Of a DNA stretch of 64,000 bases, positions 1 to 8,518 are shown in pieces (the first letter of the stretch is position 1; every line of letters begins with the position of its first letter). Origin of the DNA: Streptomyces sp. NRRL S-340. Its GTDB lineage: Bacteria; Actinomycetota; Actinomycetes; Streptomycetales; Streptomycetaceae. The DNA lies in the NCBI RefSeq assembly GCF_000720185.1, contig NZ_JOIY01000004.1, positions 1 through 64,000 on the forward strand. Reading direction: 5' to 3'. The translations under genes and the position numbers were made by a program. The notes below the pieces were generated by a model. That model was given only the letters and a program-made list of their open reading frames with translations, was not told the origin of the DNA and ran no database searches.

Positions 1-303
1 ATGATCGAGATCCGCAAGCAGAACCCCGCCTTCGGCCTCGGCACCTACACCGAACTCCCCTCCTCCAACCCCGCCGTCCTCGCCTTCCTGCGCGAGTACG
101 ACGACGACCTGGTGCTGTGCGTGCACAACTTCTCCCGCTTCGCCCAGCCCACCGAGCTGGATCTCAGCTCGTTCATCGGGCGGCACCCCGTCGAGCTGTT
201 CGGCGGGGTGCGCTTCCCGGCCATCGGGGAGCTGCCGTACCTGCTGACCCTGGCGGGCCACGGCTTCTACTGGTTCCGGCTCCGCAGGGACGCCGCTGCT
301 TAG
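1..303 (+). CDS. treS: Trehalose synthase TreS, C-terminal fragment (5' end outside window)
   Basis: Only the last 100 residues are present; the methionine at base 1 is an internal residue, not a start. The fragment opens with an alpha-helical stretch (IEIRKQNPAFGLG) and continues into the beta-sandwich domain C typical of GH13 enzymes (VLCVHNFSRFAQPTELDLS). This matches the end of actinobacterial TreS, the maltose/alpha,alpha-trehalose interconverting transglucosylase of the GlgE pathway. The maltokinase gene lies 161 bases downstream on the same strand, the usual treS-mak-glgB order, and supports the call. Active-site residues lie in the missing part. Assignment rests on tail similarity and context. 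Confidence 0.85.
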   Translation: MIEIRKQNPAFGLGTYTELPSSNPAVLAFLREYDDDLVLCVHNFSRFAQPTELDLSSFIGRHPVELFGGVRFPAIGELPYLLTLAGHGFYWFRLRRDAAA

Positions 304-381
304 CGCACCGACCGAAGTGGGCGCCCGGCTCGCGACGCCTGGCGCGTGCTGATCGGTCTCCCATCTCGTCCGCAGCTCTTG

Positions 382-428
382 GCGTGCCGGCGGGCGGGGC
401 GGTTTCCCCGCCCCGCCCGTGGGCACGC
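382..428 (+). terminator. Very stable hairpin between treS and mak
   Basis: A 7-bp outer stem (382-388 with 422-428) and an 11-bp GC-only inner stem (392-402 with 408-418) close on a TTTCC loop, with a 3x3 internal loop between them. No U-tract follows. In Streptomyces such hairpins often terminate or attenuate transcription, or protect mRNA ends. It could uncouple treS from the mak-glgB transcript. It is clear as a structure; its function is inferred. Confidence 0.6.
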
Positions 429-464
429 GTGAGACACACCCGACCAGCGATTGGACGCGACGCC

Positions 465-1886
465 ATGTCGGAAGCCATGTCGCAAGCCGTCACACGCTCT
501 GTCACCGCCGGCAGCGCCGGCCTCCTCGCGTCCCTGGACCCGCTGCTGCACGAGTGGCTGCCCCGGCAGCGCTGGTTCGCGGGCAAGGGCCGCCCGGTCA
601 CGGGATTCTCCCTGGTCGCGGCCACCGAGCTGCTCCCCTCCGACGCCAAGCTGGGCCTGCACCACCTGCTCGTCCGCGCCCACCAGCCGCTCTCCCCCGT
701 GCCGGGCAGCGGTGTCCCGCACCCCGGGGACTGCTACCAGCTGCTGATAGGCGCGCGCGAGGCGCTGCCCCCGAGACTGGCGCCCGCGCTGATCGGTCAC
801 GTCCACGACGGCCCGCTCGCCGGGCGCACCGTGTACGACGCCCTGTACGACCCGCGGCCCGCCGAGGTGCTCCTGGAGGCCCTGCGCACCCAGGCGCGCA
901 TCGGCGGGCTGCGTTTCGAGCGGCGCGAGGAGATACGCCCCGACCTGGTGCCGCGCATGGTGACCGCCGAGCAGTCCAACTCGTCGGTGATCTACGGAGA
1001 CACGTTCATCCTGAAACTGCTGCGCCGGGTCCTGCCCGGTGTGAACCCCGATCTCGAGCTGCCGCTGGCGCTGGCCCGCGAGGGCTGCCCCCGGGTGCCG
1101 GCACCGGCCGCCTGGATGACCGCCGAGGTGGGGGACACCGGTGACGACTCCTACGTCCTCGGGGTGCTCCAGCCCTTCGTGCAGGGAGCGTCGGACGGCT
1201 GGGAACTGGCCCTGCGCGAGCTGGCCAAGGGCGAGGACTTCGCCGCCGAGGCGCGGGCGCTGGGCCGTGCCACCGCCGAGGTGCACACGGCGCTGGCCCG
1301 CGCGCTGCCCACGGTCAGCCTGGCCCACCTCCAGCTCCAGTCGCTGGTCGACGGCATGGCCGAGCGGCTGGAGGCGGCGGCCCAGGCGGTGCCCGCGCTC
1401 CGGCCGTACGCCCCCGGCCTGCACTCCGCCTTCGAGGCGCTGGCCGACCTGGCCGCCGAGGGCCACACCTGGACCGCCCAGCGCATCCACGGCGACCTGC
1501 ACCTGGGGCAGTGCCTGCGGTCCCCCTCCGGTCAGTGGTCGCTGATCGACTTCGAGGGCGAACCGGCCAAGCCGCTCGCCGAGCGGCGGATGGCCCAGCC
1601 CGTGGTGCGGGACGTCGCCGCAATGCTGCGTTCCTTCGACTACGCGGCGCACTCGGCGGGCGGCCCGCCCGCGACCCGGTGGGCGGCGGCCTGCCGGGCC
1701 GCGTACTGCACCGGGTACGCCGAGGCCGGCGGCCGCGACCCGCGCACCGACCCCGTGCTGCTGCGGGCCTACGAGACCGACAAGGCGGTGTACGAGGTCC
1801 TGTACGAGGCCCGGCACCGCCCGGACTGGCTGCCCGTGCCGCTGGCGGCGGTGCGCCGTCTGGCCATGGGCTCCCAGCCCGTCTGA
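465..1886 (+). CDS. mak: Maltokinase (Pep2/Mak)
   Basis: The 473-aa protein phosphorylates maltose to maltose-1-phosphate with ATP, feeding the GlgE maltosyltransferase that builds alpha-glucan. The N-terminal cap carries the family signature LPRQRWFAGKG near residue 30. The C-terminal aminoglycoside-phosphotransferase-like lobe has the catalytic motif HGDLHLGQ and the metal-binding LIDFEGEP. The ATG at 465 has a GGA 9 bases upstream and precedes the conserved N-cap; the next ATG (477) has no spaced ribosome site. It sits between treS and glgB, with glgB 72 bases downstream, so the three are likely co-expressed. Length is normal for the family and no defect is seen. Confidence 0.93.
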   Translation: MSEAMSQAVTRSVTAGSAGLLASLDPLLHEWLPRQRWFAGKGRPVTGFSLVAATELLPSDAKLGLHHLLVRAHQPLSPVPGSGVPHPGDCYQLLIGAREALPPRLAPALIGHVHDGPLAGRTVYDALYDPRPAEVLLEALRTQARIGGLRFERREEIRPDLVPRMVTAEQSNSSVIYGDTFILKLLRRVLPGVNPDLELPLALAREGCPRVPAPAAWMTAEVGDTGDDSYVLGVLQPFVQGASDGWELALRELAKGEDFAAEARALGRATAEVHTALARALPTVSLAHLQLQSLVDGMAERLEAAAQAVPALRPYAPGLHSAFEALADLAAEGHTWTAQRIHGDLHLGQCLRSPSGQWSLIDFEGEPAKPLAERRMAQPVVRDVAAMLRSFDYAAHSAGGPPATRWAAACRAAYCTGYAEAGGRDPRTDPVLLRAYETDKAVYEVLYEARHRPDWLPVPLAAVRRLAMGSQPV

Positions 1887-1958
1887 CCCGGCCGCCCGCC
1901 GGGGGCACCACCGTCCGTCACCGTCCTGCCCCGATCCTTCGCCGAGGAGGCCCCGCCC

Positions 1959-4444
1959 GTGACTGCCCGTCCCCCCTCCAGTGGTCCGGACCCGAAGCAG
2001 CCGCCCGAGGCCGCCGCGCAGAAGGCCCCCGCCGCGAAGACACCGGCCGGGAAGACCCCGCCCGAGAAGACGGCAGCCGAGAAAGCGGCAGCCGAGACCG
2101 CGCCGCGGAAAGCGGCGGCCAAGAAGACGGCACCCGCGAAGACGACAGCCGAGACCGCGCCGCGGAAAGCGGCGGCCAAGAAGACGGCAGCCGAGAAGAC
2201 GACAGCCAGGACCGCGGTCCAGAAAGCAGGGGCCGGGAAGACAGCGGCCGGGAAGGCGGCGCCCGCGAAGCCCCCGGCCCGGCGGACGACGGCGAGGAAG
2301 GCGGCGGCGAAGGCGACGGCCGGGAAGGCGGCGGTGAAGAGGACCGCGGCCGAAGAATCCGCGCCGCGGAGGACCGCGCCCCCGCCGGAGGTCTCCCCCG
2401 CCCTCGCCATGGCGGACCGCGAGCGGCTGCTCGCCGGTACGCACCACGACCCGCACTCCGTGCTCGGCGCGCACCCCGTGCCCGGGGGCGTCGCCGTGCG
2501 GGCGTTCCGGCCGTACGCCCTCGGCGTCGCCGTCCTCGCCGACGGCCTCCAGGTGGAGCTGCGGCACGACGGGGAGGGCTTCTTCTCGGGGCTGCTGCCG
2601 CTGCGGGACGTACCGGAGTACCGGCTGGAGGTGGCGTACGAGGGCACGGTGCAGCGCACCGAGGACGCGTACCGTTTCCTGCCCGCCCTCGGCGAGCTGG
2701 ACCTGCACCTGATCGGCGAGGGCCGGCACGAGGAGCTGTGGCGAGCGCTCGGCGCGCACCCGACGACGCACCAGGGGGTCGCCGGGACCCGCTTCGCGGT
2801 GTGGGCGCCCGACGCGCGGGGCGTGCGGGTGGCCGGTGGTTTCAACTTCTGGGACGGCACCGCGTACCCGATGCGCTCGCTGGGCGGCACGGGCGTGTGG
2901 GAGCTGTTCGTGCCCGGCATCGGCGAGGGCGAGCTGTACAAGTTCGAGATCACCCGGCCGGACGGTTCCAGGACGCTGCGCGCCGATCCGCTGGCCCGCC
3001 GCACCGAGGTGCCGCCGGCCACCTCCTCCGTCGTGCACGCCTCGCACCACGAGTGGAGCGACCAGGAGTGGCTGGCCCGGCGTGCGCGGCGCCCCGCGCA
3101 CGAGGCGCCGCTCTCGGTGTACGAGGTCCACCTGCCCTCCTGGCGGCCGGGCCTGACCTACCGCGACCTGGCCGAGCAGCTTCCCGCGTACGTCAAGGAC
3201 CTGGGCTTCACGCACGTGGAGCTGATGCCGGTCGCCGAGCACCCCTTCGGCGGCTCCTGGGGCTACCAGGTCACCGGCTTCTACGCGCCCACCGCGCGCC
3301 TGGGCACCCCGGACGACTTCAAGTACCTGGTGGACGCGCTGCACCGGGCGGGCATCGGCGTGATCATGGACTGGGTGCCGGCGCACTTCCCGCGCGACGC
3401 GTGGGCGCTGGCCGAGTTCGACGGACGCCCGCTGTACGAGCACTCCGACCCGCTGCGCGCGGCCCACCCCGACTGGGGCACCCTGGAGTTCGACTTCGGC
3501 CGCCGCGAGGTGCGCAACTTCCTGGTCGCCAACGCCGTCTACTGGTGCGAGGAGTTCCACATCGACGGGCTGCGCGTGGACGCGGTGGCCTCCATGCTCT
3601 ACCTGAGGAGTCCACGGCCTGGGACGGGGTCACCCGCGCCACCCACCACCGGGGCCCGAGCGGCTTCGGCGGCCTGGGTTTCGGGCTGAAGTGGAACATG
3701 GGCTGGATGCACGACTCGCTCCAGTACATGAGCCACGAACCCGTGCACCGCGCCTACCACCACGGCGAGATGACGTTCTCCATGGTGTACGCGTACAGCG
3801 AGAACTACGTGCTGCCGATCTCCCACGACGAGGTGGTGCACGGCAAGGGCTCGCTGGTGTCGAAGATGCCCGGCGACTGGTGGCAGCAGCGCGCGAACCT
3901 GCGCGCCTACCTGGCCTTCATGTGGTCCCACCCGGGCAAGCAGCTCCTCTTCATGGGACAGGAGTTCGCCCAGGGCTCGGAGTGGTCGGAGACGCGCGGC
4001 CCGGACTGGTGGCTGCTCGACCCGTCCTACGGCGCCGCCGCCGACCACCGGGGCGTCCTGGACCTGGTCCGCGACCTCAACTCCGTCTACCGCGCCACCC
4101 CGGCCCTGTGGGAGCGGGACGTCCACCCCGACGGGTTCGAGTGGATCGTCGGGGACGCGGCCGACGACAACGTACTGGCGTTCCTGCGCCGCGACGCGGA
4201 CGGCACCCCGCTGCTCGCGGTGTCGAACTTCGCTCCCGTCGTCCGCCACGACTACCGCCTGGGCGTCCCCGACGACGTGCCCGCCTGGCGGGAGGCGGTC
4301 AACACGGACGCGGCCCGCTACGGCGGCAGCGACGTCGTCCGCCCCGACCCTGTCAAGCCGGACCCCCAGGGGTGGCACGGCCGCCCGGCGAGCATCCGGC
4401 TGACCCTGCCGCCCCTGGCGACGGTGTGGCTGCGCCCGGCGTGA
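1959..4444 (+). pseudogene. glgB: 1,4-alpha-glucan branching enzyme, broken by internal deletion/frameshift
   Basis: A GTG start at 1959 follows GAGGAGG. About 150 residues of Ala/Lys/Pro/Thr-rich extension precede the CBM48 and GH13 domains. Reading is normal to [13 protein letters not shown], which includes the nucleophile Asp, and then enters a wrong frame at about 3605, stopping at 3689 (576 aa, the last 27 foreign). The correct sequence resumes in another frame exactly at EESTAWDGV (3605), which carries the acid/base Glu, and runs intact through HDEVVHGK to the stop at 4444. Compared from memory with E. coli GlgB, about 44-45 residues (roughly 133 nt, not a multiple of 3) between these points are missing. 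A truncated product would lack two of three catalytic residues. This is either a real loss-of-function deletion or an assembly error. Confidence 0.88.
2091..2204 (+). repeat. 57-bp direct repeat in the Lys/Ala-rich leader of glgB
   Basis: Two copies (2091-2147 and 2148-2204), the first 42 bases identical, encode a repeated 19-residue unit around [13 protein letters not shown]. The composition is histone-H1-like (Ala, Lys, Pro, Thr). Tandem copies of this kind can expand or contract by slippage. No known function is attached to the extension. Confidence 0.75.
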
Positions 4445-4486
4445 GGGCCCCGGCGCCCGGCGGCCCTGGCACGTTCCGGGCGTCCG

Positions 4487-6742
4487 TCACTTTGTGAGCG
4501 CCTGCGCCAGCGCCGGCGGCAACGCCCCCGTGTGCACCACGCCCAGCCGCTGGGTCGCCCGGGTCAGGGCCACGTACAGGTCGCTCGTGCCGTAGCGGGC
4601 CGGCTCGACGACCAGTACGGAGTCGAACTCCAGGCCCTTGGCCTGGCGCGGGTCGAGCAGGACGACCGTGTGCGTCAGGTCGGGTTCCGCGCCCGCGGTG
4701 ACCCCCTCCAGCCGGGCGGCCAGGCGGCGGTGCAGGTCGCGCGGTGCGATGACGGCGAGCCGGCCCTCCTCGGGGGTGAGTTCGGCGACGGCCTTCTCGA
4801 CCGCGCCGGGCAGGTCGTCGGTGGCGCGGACCCAGGGCCGTACGCCGGTGGAACGCACCGAGCTGGGCGGCTCGAAGCCGGGGTGCTCGGCGCGGACCAC
4901 GGCCGCCGCCACGTCCATGATCTCGGCGGGCGTGCGGTAGTTGACGCCGAGCCGGGTGTGCTCGAAGCGGTCCTCGACGTACGGCCGGAGGATGCCCTCC
5001 CAGGAGCCGGCACCGGCCGCCTCGGCCGTCTGCGCGGGGTCGCCCACCAAGGTCATGGAACGGGTCGGGCTGCGCCGCATCAGCAGCCGCCACGCCATCG
5101 GCGACAGCTCCTGCGCCTCGTCGACGATGATGTGCCCGAACGCCCAGGTGCGGTCGGCCGCCGCACGCTCGGCGGCGCTGCGGTGGTCGTCCTCCTCCTG
5201 GCGTTCGGCGAACCGCTCGGCGTCGATGATGTCGTGCGCGGACAGGACCTCGGAGTCCTCCTCGTGCTTGTCGTCGAACTCGTAGGTCCGCGAGGCGTAC
5301 GACACGTCGAGCACGCCCTGGGCGTACGCCACCTGCGTCTCGCGCTCGCGTTCGGCGCGGGCGCGGGCGAGGCGGTCGTCCTCGCCGAGCAGTTCGGCGG
5401 CCTCGTCGAGCAGCGGCACGTCGGCGACGGTCCAGGCCCGGGTGACCGGGCGGCGGACGGCGTCGGCGTCCTCCTCGGACAGGTACCCCTCCGGTGCGGC
5501 CAGGAAGTCCGCGACCAGCCGCTGCGGGGTCAGCCGCGGCCACAGCCGGTCGACGGCGGACCAGACCTCGGGGTTCTCGGCGAGTTCGTCGCGGATCTGG
5601 GTGATGTCGCTCGCGTCGAGGAGGTTGGAGCCGTCGTAAGGGTCGGTGCCGATGCGCTCGGCGACCATGTCGGTGAGGGTGTTGAGGATGTGGCCCTCGA
5701 AGTGCTCGCGGGCCGCGTTGTGCGGCAGCTTCGCGGCGCGCGTTCGCTCGCGGGCGACCCGCACGAGGCCATCGTCGAGCATCAGGACCTCGCGGTCGTG
5801 CTCGATGGCGATGACGGGGTCGGGCAGCGCCTGGCGGTCGCGTACGACGGCGGCGAGCACGTCGGCCATGTCGGCGCGGCCCTTGACGGCAGCCGCCCCG
5901 GGGGTGTCGTGGGCGGTCGCCCGCACGCCGGGGAACAGCTCGCCGACGGTCGCCAGCAGCACGCCCGTCTCACCGAGCGAGGGCAGTACCTCGCCGATGT
6001 AGCCGAGGAACGCCGGGTTGGGGCCGACGATCAGCACGGCCCGGCGGGCGAGCAGTTCCCGGTGTTCGTAGAGCAGGTAGGCGGCCCGGTGCAGTGCGAC
6101 GGCGGTCTTGCCGGTGCCGGGGCCGCCCTCGACCACCAGCACGCCGCGGTGCGGGGCGCGGATGATGCGGTCCTGGTCGGCCTGGATGGTGCGCACGATG
6201 TCGCCCATCCGGCCGGTGCGCGCGGAGTTCAGCGCGGCGAGCAGCACCGCGTCGCCGGCCGGGTCCTCGTGGCCGGTGCGGGTGGCGTCACCGAGGTCGA
6301 GGATCTCGTCGTGCAGGGCGGTGACCCGGCGGCCTTCGCCGGCGATGTGCCGGCGGCGGCGCAGGCCCATCGGGGTGTGCCCGGTGGCCAGGTAGAACGG
6401 GCGGGCGACGGCGGCCCGCCAGTCGATCAGGACGGGCGTGCGTTCGGCGTCGTCGGCGCGCAGTCCGACCCGGCCGATGTGGTGGGTGACGCCCTCGGTC
6501 AGGTCGATCCGCCCGAAGCAGAGCGAGCCGTCCACGGAGTTCAGCGCGGCGAGCAGCCCCGAGCGCTCGGCGACGAGGATGTCCCGCTCCAGCCGGGCCT
6601 GCATGGGCGTGTTGCCCTGGGCGAGGGCGTCCGTGACGGCGGCCTCGGTGTCACCGCGCAGCGCGTCGACGCGTGCGTACAGTCCGTCGATGAATTCCTG
6701 TTCCTGTCGCAATTCATCGTCGGAGAATCCGGTGTTTGACAA
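4487..6742 (-). CDS. helR: HelR/HelD-type RNA polymerase recycling motor ATPase (UvrD/Rep superfamily 1)
   Basis: The protein has 751 aa from a TTG start at 6742, chosen because GGGAG lies 5 bases upstream; an ATG at 6760 has no ribosome site. An N-terminal coiled-coil arm of about 100 residues (EQEFIDGLYARVDALR) is typical of HelD-like proteins. Walker A (GGPGTGKTAVAL) lies near residue 210, the Walker B-like HIIVDEAQELSPMAW near 535, a GDPAQT motif follows, and motif VI (YVALTRATQRLGV) is near the end. HelD/HelR proteins bind RNA polymerase and release stalled or rifamycin-inhibited enzyme. The HelR name is my best family match; a generic UvrD-like helicase is the alternative. The gene converges on glgB with only 42 bases between. 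Confidence 0.82.
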   Translation of the reverse strand: MSNTGFSDDELRQEQEFIDGLYARVDALRGDTEAAVTDALAQGNTPMQARLERDILVAERSGLLAALNSVDGSLCFGRIDLTEGVTHHIGRVGLRADDAERTPVLIDWRAAVARPFYLATGHTPMGLRRRRHIAGEGRRVTALHDEILDLGDATRTGHEDPAGDAVLLAALNSARTGRMGDIVRTIQADQDRIIRAPHRGVLVVEGGPGTGKTAVALHRAAYLLYEHRELLARRAVLIVGPNPAFLGYIGEVLPSLGETGVLLATVGELFPGVRATAHDTPGAAAVKGRADMADVLAAVVRDRQALPDPVIAIEHDREVLMLDDGLVRVARERTRAAKLPHNAAREHFEGHILNTLTDMVAERIGTDPYDGSNLLDASDITQIRDELAENPEVWSAVDRLWPRLTPQRLVADFLAAPEGYLSEEDADAVRRPVTRAWTVADVPLLDEAAELLGEDDRLARARAERERETQVAYAQGVLDVSYASRTYEFDDKHEEDSEVLSAHDIIDAERFAERQEEDDHRSAAERAAADRTWAFGHIIVDEAQELSPMAWRLLMRRSPTRSMTLVGDPAQTAEAAGAGSWEGILRPYVEDRFEHTRLGVNYRTPAEIMDVAAAVVRAEHPGFEPPSSVRSTGVRPWVRATDDLPGAVEKAVAELTPEEGRLAVIAPRDLHRRLAARLEGVTAGAEPDLTHTVVLLDPRQAKGLEFDSVLVVEPARYGTSDLYVALTRATQRLGVVHTGALPPALAQALTK

Positions 6743-6765
6743 TTCCGCTCCCGCCCGCATATACT
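6736..6765 (+). promoter_or_regulatory. Near-consensus vegetative promoter reading toward the terminator
   Basis: TTGACA (6736-6741), an 18-base spacer, then TATACT (6760-6765). The -35 is perfect and the -10 strong for an HrdB-type sigma factor, which is rare in this GC-rich genome. It points away from helR (minus strand) and overlaps its TTG start and ribosome site. No coding frame with a ribosome site lies downstream before the terminator at 6828-6867. Confidence 0.6.
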
Positions 6766-6771
6766 GTGGTC

Positions 6772-6870
6772 ACTGGACTTCTCCGCGACCACATTCTTCG
6801 TGAAGTCGCGAACCACCGAATATACGCAAAGAAATCCCCCGGGCGCAATTGCCCGGGGGATTTCTTTCGT
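6772..6870 (+). ncRNA. Candidate small RNA of about 95-100 nt between helR and thioredoxin
   Basis: A consensus-like promoter (6736-6765) and a strong intrinsic terminator (6828-6867) bracket about 60 bases without a convincing reading frame. The predicted RNA contains a 6-bp stem CGCGAC/GTCGCG (6784-6789 with 6805-6810) around a 15-base loop, then a short linker and the terminator stem. The start would be near 6772, 7 bases after the -10. Its 5' region is antisense only to the helR leader, not to coding sequence. No known RNA family was recognised. It is predicted from sequence signals alone. Confidence 0.5.
6828..6867 (-). terminator. Bidirectional intrinsic terminator after the thioredoxin gene
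   Basis: A perfect 17-bp inverted repeat (6828-6844 with 6851-6867) around the loop GCAATT. The outer AAA/TTT pairs give a U-rich 3' end on both strands. It lies 17 bases past the thioredoxin stop on the minus strand and also ends the predicted plus-strand RNA. Confidence 0.85.
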
Positions 6871-6883
6871 CGGGGCGGCCGGG

Positions 6884-7219
6884 TCACAGCACGTCGGACA
6901 GCTCCTCCAGCAGCCGCCGCCTGGGCCGTGCGCCGACCATGGACCGCACCGGCTCGCCGTCCTTGAAGACCATGAGGGTGGGCGTGCCCAGCACGCCGTA
7001 CCTGATCGTCGTCGCCGGGTTGCGGTCCACGTCCAGCTGGACGATCTTCAGCCGCTCGCCCTGCTCGGCGGCGACGGCCGCGAGGACCGGCGCCAACTGC
7101 CGGCACGGCCCGCACCACTCGGCCGTGAACTGCACCAGCACGGGCAGGTCCGACCCGAGGACCTCCGCCGCGAAGTCGTCGTCGCCCACGTCCCCGACAC
7201 CTTCCACCTGCTTGATCAC
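6884..7219 (-). CDS. Thioredoxin
   Basis: A 111-aa single-domain thioredoxin with the redox motif WCGPC (QFTAEWCGPCRQL) near residue 38 and the conserved cis-proline (GVLGTPTLMVF). It reduces cytoplasmic disulfides using thioredoxin reductase. The start is set at the GTG at 7219, which shares four bases (GTGA) with the stop of the upstream MerR gene and has GGAGGG 8 bases before it; the longer ATG frame would only add a basic tail. Overlap implies translational coupling to the MerR regulator, so expression probably follows the regulator's inducing signal. The product is not the housekeeping trxA by context. Confidence 0.92.
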   Translation of the reverse strand: MIKQVEGVGDVGDDDFAAEVLGSDLPVLVQFTAEWCGPCRQLAPVLAAVAAEQGERLKIVQLDVDRNPATTIRYGVLGTPTLMVFKDGEPVRSMVGARPRRRLLEELSDVL

Positions 7220-7644
7220 CGCTCGTGCCCTCCCAGCTCGCACACGGGTTCCGGGCCCCCCGGAACCAGCGACTCGGCGGCCAGCTCCTGCCGCGCCCGC
7301 TCCGCACGCGCCAACTGGCCGGCGACCTGCGTGCGCACCGCGCCCAGCTCACCGATCAGCGCGTCCAGCTCGTCCAGCTTGCGCCGGTAGACCAGGAGCG
7401 AGGCCGGGCAGGAGTCGCCCTCCGGGTGCCCGGCGCGCAGGCACTCCACGAAGGGCCGCGTCTCCTCCAGGTCGAACCCGAAGTCCCGCAGGGTCCTGAT
7501 CTGCCGCAGCAGCCGCAGGTCCCGCTCGTCGTAGGTGCGGTGGCCCTGGGCGTCCCGCCGCGCGGGCAGCAGCCCGCGCGACTCGTAGTACCGCAGCGCC
7601 CGCGTGGTGGTCCCGGCCCGTTCGGCCAGCTCGCCGATTCGCAT
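7216..7644 (-). CDS. MerR-family transcriptional regulator
   Basis: The 142-aa protein has the N-terminal MerR winged helix (MRIGELAERAGTTTRALRYYESRGLL) and a coiled-coil dimerisation helix (VYRRKLDELDALIGELGAV). Two cysteines (VEC and SCP, about 11 residues apart) sit at the start of the effector region, where thiol or metal sensing would occur in relatives. The start is ATG 7644, the first codon of the HTH. The stop overlaps the thioredoxin GTG, so the pair forms one operon. A TTGAC-N6-GTCAA dyad lies immediately upstream (7662-7677), as expected for MerR autoregulation. The inducer is unknown; oxidative or thiol stress is an inference from the thioredoxin partner. Confidence 0.9.
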   Translation of the reverse strand: MRIGELAERAGTTTRALRYYESRGLLPARRDAQGHRTYDERDLRLLRQIRTLRDFGFDLEETRPFVECLRAGHPEGDSCPASLLVYRRKLDELDALIGELGAVRTQVAGQLARAERARQELAAESLVPGGPEPVCELGGHER

Positions 7645-7661
7645 GACCCCGACGGTACGGG

Positions 7662-7677
7662 TTGACGTCGGCGTCAA
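7662..7677 (-). promoter_or_regulatory. Dyad operator/promoter of the merR-thioredoxin operon
   Basis: Perfect inverted repeat TTGAC-N6-GTCAA, 18 bases upstream of the merR start. Its left arm resembles a -35 element. MerR proteins bind dyads inside the promoter spacer, so this is the likely autoregulatory site. Confidence 0.6.
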
Positions 7678-7705
7678 GGCAAGGACGGACGGGCGGACGG
7701 CCCGC

Positions 7706-8470
7706 TCAGACCGGGACGCCCGCCGAGTGCTCCACCTCCAGCAGGGAGGCGCTGTGGCGTTCCTCCTCGAAGGCCCTGCGGCCGCCGCGCAGGCCGAAGA
7801 GGCGCTTGGCGAGGGCGATGTAGAGGACGGCGAGGATGTTGAGGGTCAGGGTGGCGATCTTCACCGCGCTGACGTGCTCGGTGAGTTCGTAGACCTCCAG
7901 CGGGAGGAAGGCCGCGGTGGCGACCACCGTCAGGTACTCCGCCCAGCGCTTGGCGTACCAGAGGCCGACGGCCTCGACGATCTCGATCAGCGCGTAGGCC
8001 AGCAGCAGCCCGGCCACCAGCAGCAGGGTGGAGTGCTTGTAGCCGAAGGTCTTCTGGATGGTGCCGACGACCGGCGAGTGGTCCAGGTCGTAGTGGAAGT
8101 GCCGGAAGACGGGGCGGAAGACGTCCAGGTACTCGTTGAAGAGGCGGCGCACCGCGTCCTGGCTGTTGCTGAACCGCCAGACCGCGACGGCGACCAGGAC
8201 GATGAACACCCCGCGCACGACCCGCTCCAGGGCCAGGAAGCGCAGGATGAACAGGTCCCGCAGCACCTTGCCGCGCGGCACCAGCGGCGCGTCGGCGGCC
8301 GGGCCCGAGCCGTGCGGCTCGCCGAGCACGAAGTCACCGCAGCGCAGGCAGCGCCAGACCTCGCCGAGAGCGGTGTCGGCGTGCAGCCGGATGCGCAGCC
8401 GGGGGTCGTCCGGCGCGTACGTCACATGGCCCTTGCGCGCGCAGGTGCGCCGGTCCCAGTCGATCGCCAT
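7706..8470 (-). CDS. DUF2127 family integral membrane protein with N-terminal zinc-ribbon-like segment
   Basis: The 254-aa protein of unknown function starts with a short cytosolic segment holding Cys10, His15, Cys41 and Cys44 (RRTCARKGH and RCLRCG), a likely metal-binding ribbon. Four hydrophobic helices follow (RVVRGVFIVLVAVAV, LLLVAGLLLAYALIEIV, EYLTVVATAAFLPLEVY, ATLTLNILAVLYIALA), characteristic of DUF2127. The tail is charged. It begins at ATG 8470 and stands alone between the merR operon and the MFS exporter, both on the same strand. No biochemical role is established for the family. Confidence 0.85.
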   Translation of the reverse strand: MAIDWDRRTCARKGHVTYAPDDPRLRIRLHADTALGEVWRCLRCGDFVLGEPHGSGPAADAPLVPRGKVLRDLFILRFLALERVVRGVFIVLVAVAVWRFSNSQDAVRRLFNEYLDVFRPVFRHFHYDLDHSPVVGTIQKTFGYKHSTLLLVAGLLLAYALIEIVEAVGLWYAKRWAEYLTVVATAAFLPLEVYELTEHVSAVKIATLTLNILAVLYIALAKRLFGLRGGRRAFEEERHSASLLEVEHSAGVPV

Positions 8471-8518
8471 CCCCCGTTGCCTCCGTCTGTCTCTCTACTG
8501 CGGCTGTGTCCGTGCGTC

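Noticed and set aside
1..303. ATG at base 1 as a true gene start
   Set aside because: The protein begins inside a conserved TreS region and lacks the catalytic barrel, so the gene continues upstream of the window.
300..3560. Very long antisense open frame (over 1000 codons) opposite mak-glgB
   Set aside because: Long antisense frames are expected in high-GC DNA. The translation is Arg/Gly/Leu-rich without domains, and the opposite strand has clear enzyme motifs.
6743..6830. Rifamycin-associated element upstream of helR
   Set aside because: I looked for the conserved GC-rich inverted motif that precedes some rifamycin-inducible genes and did not see it; only the opposing promoter and possible sRNA are there.
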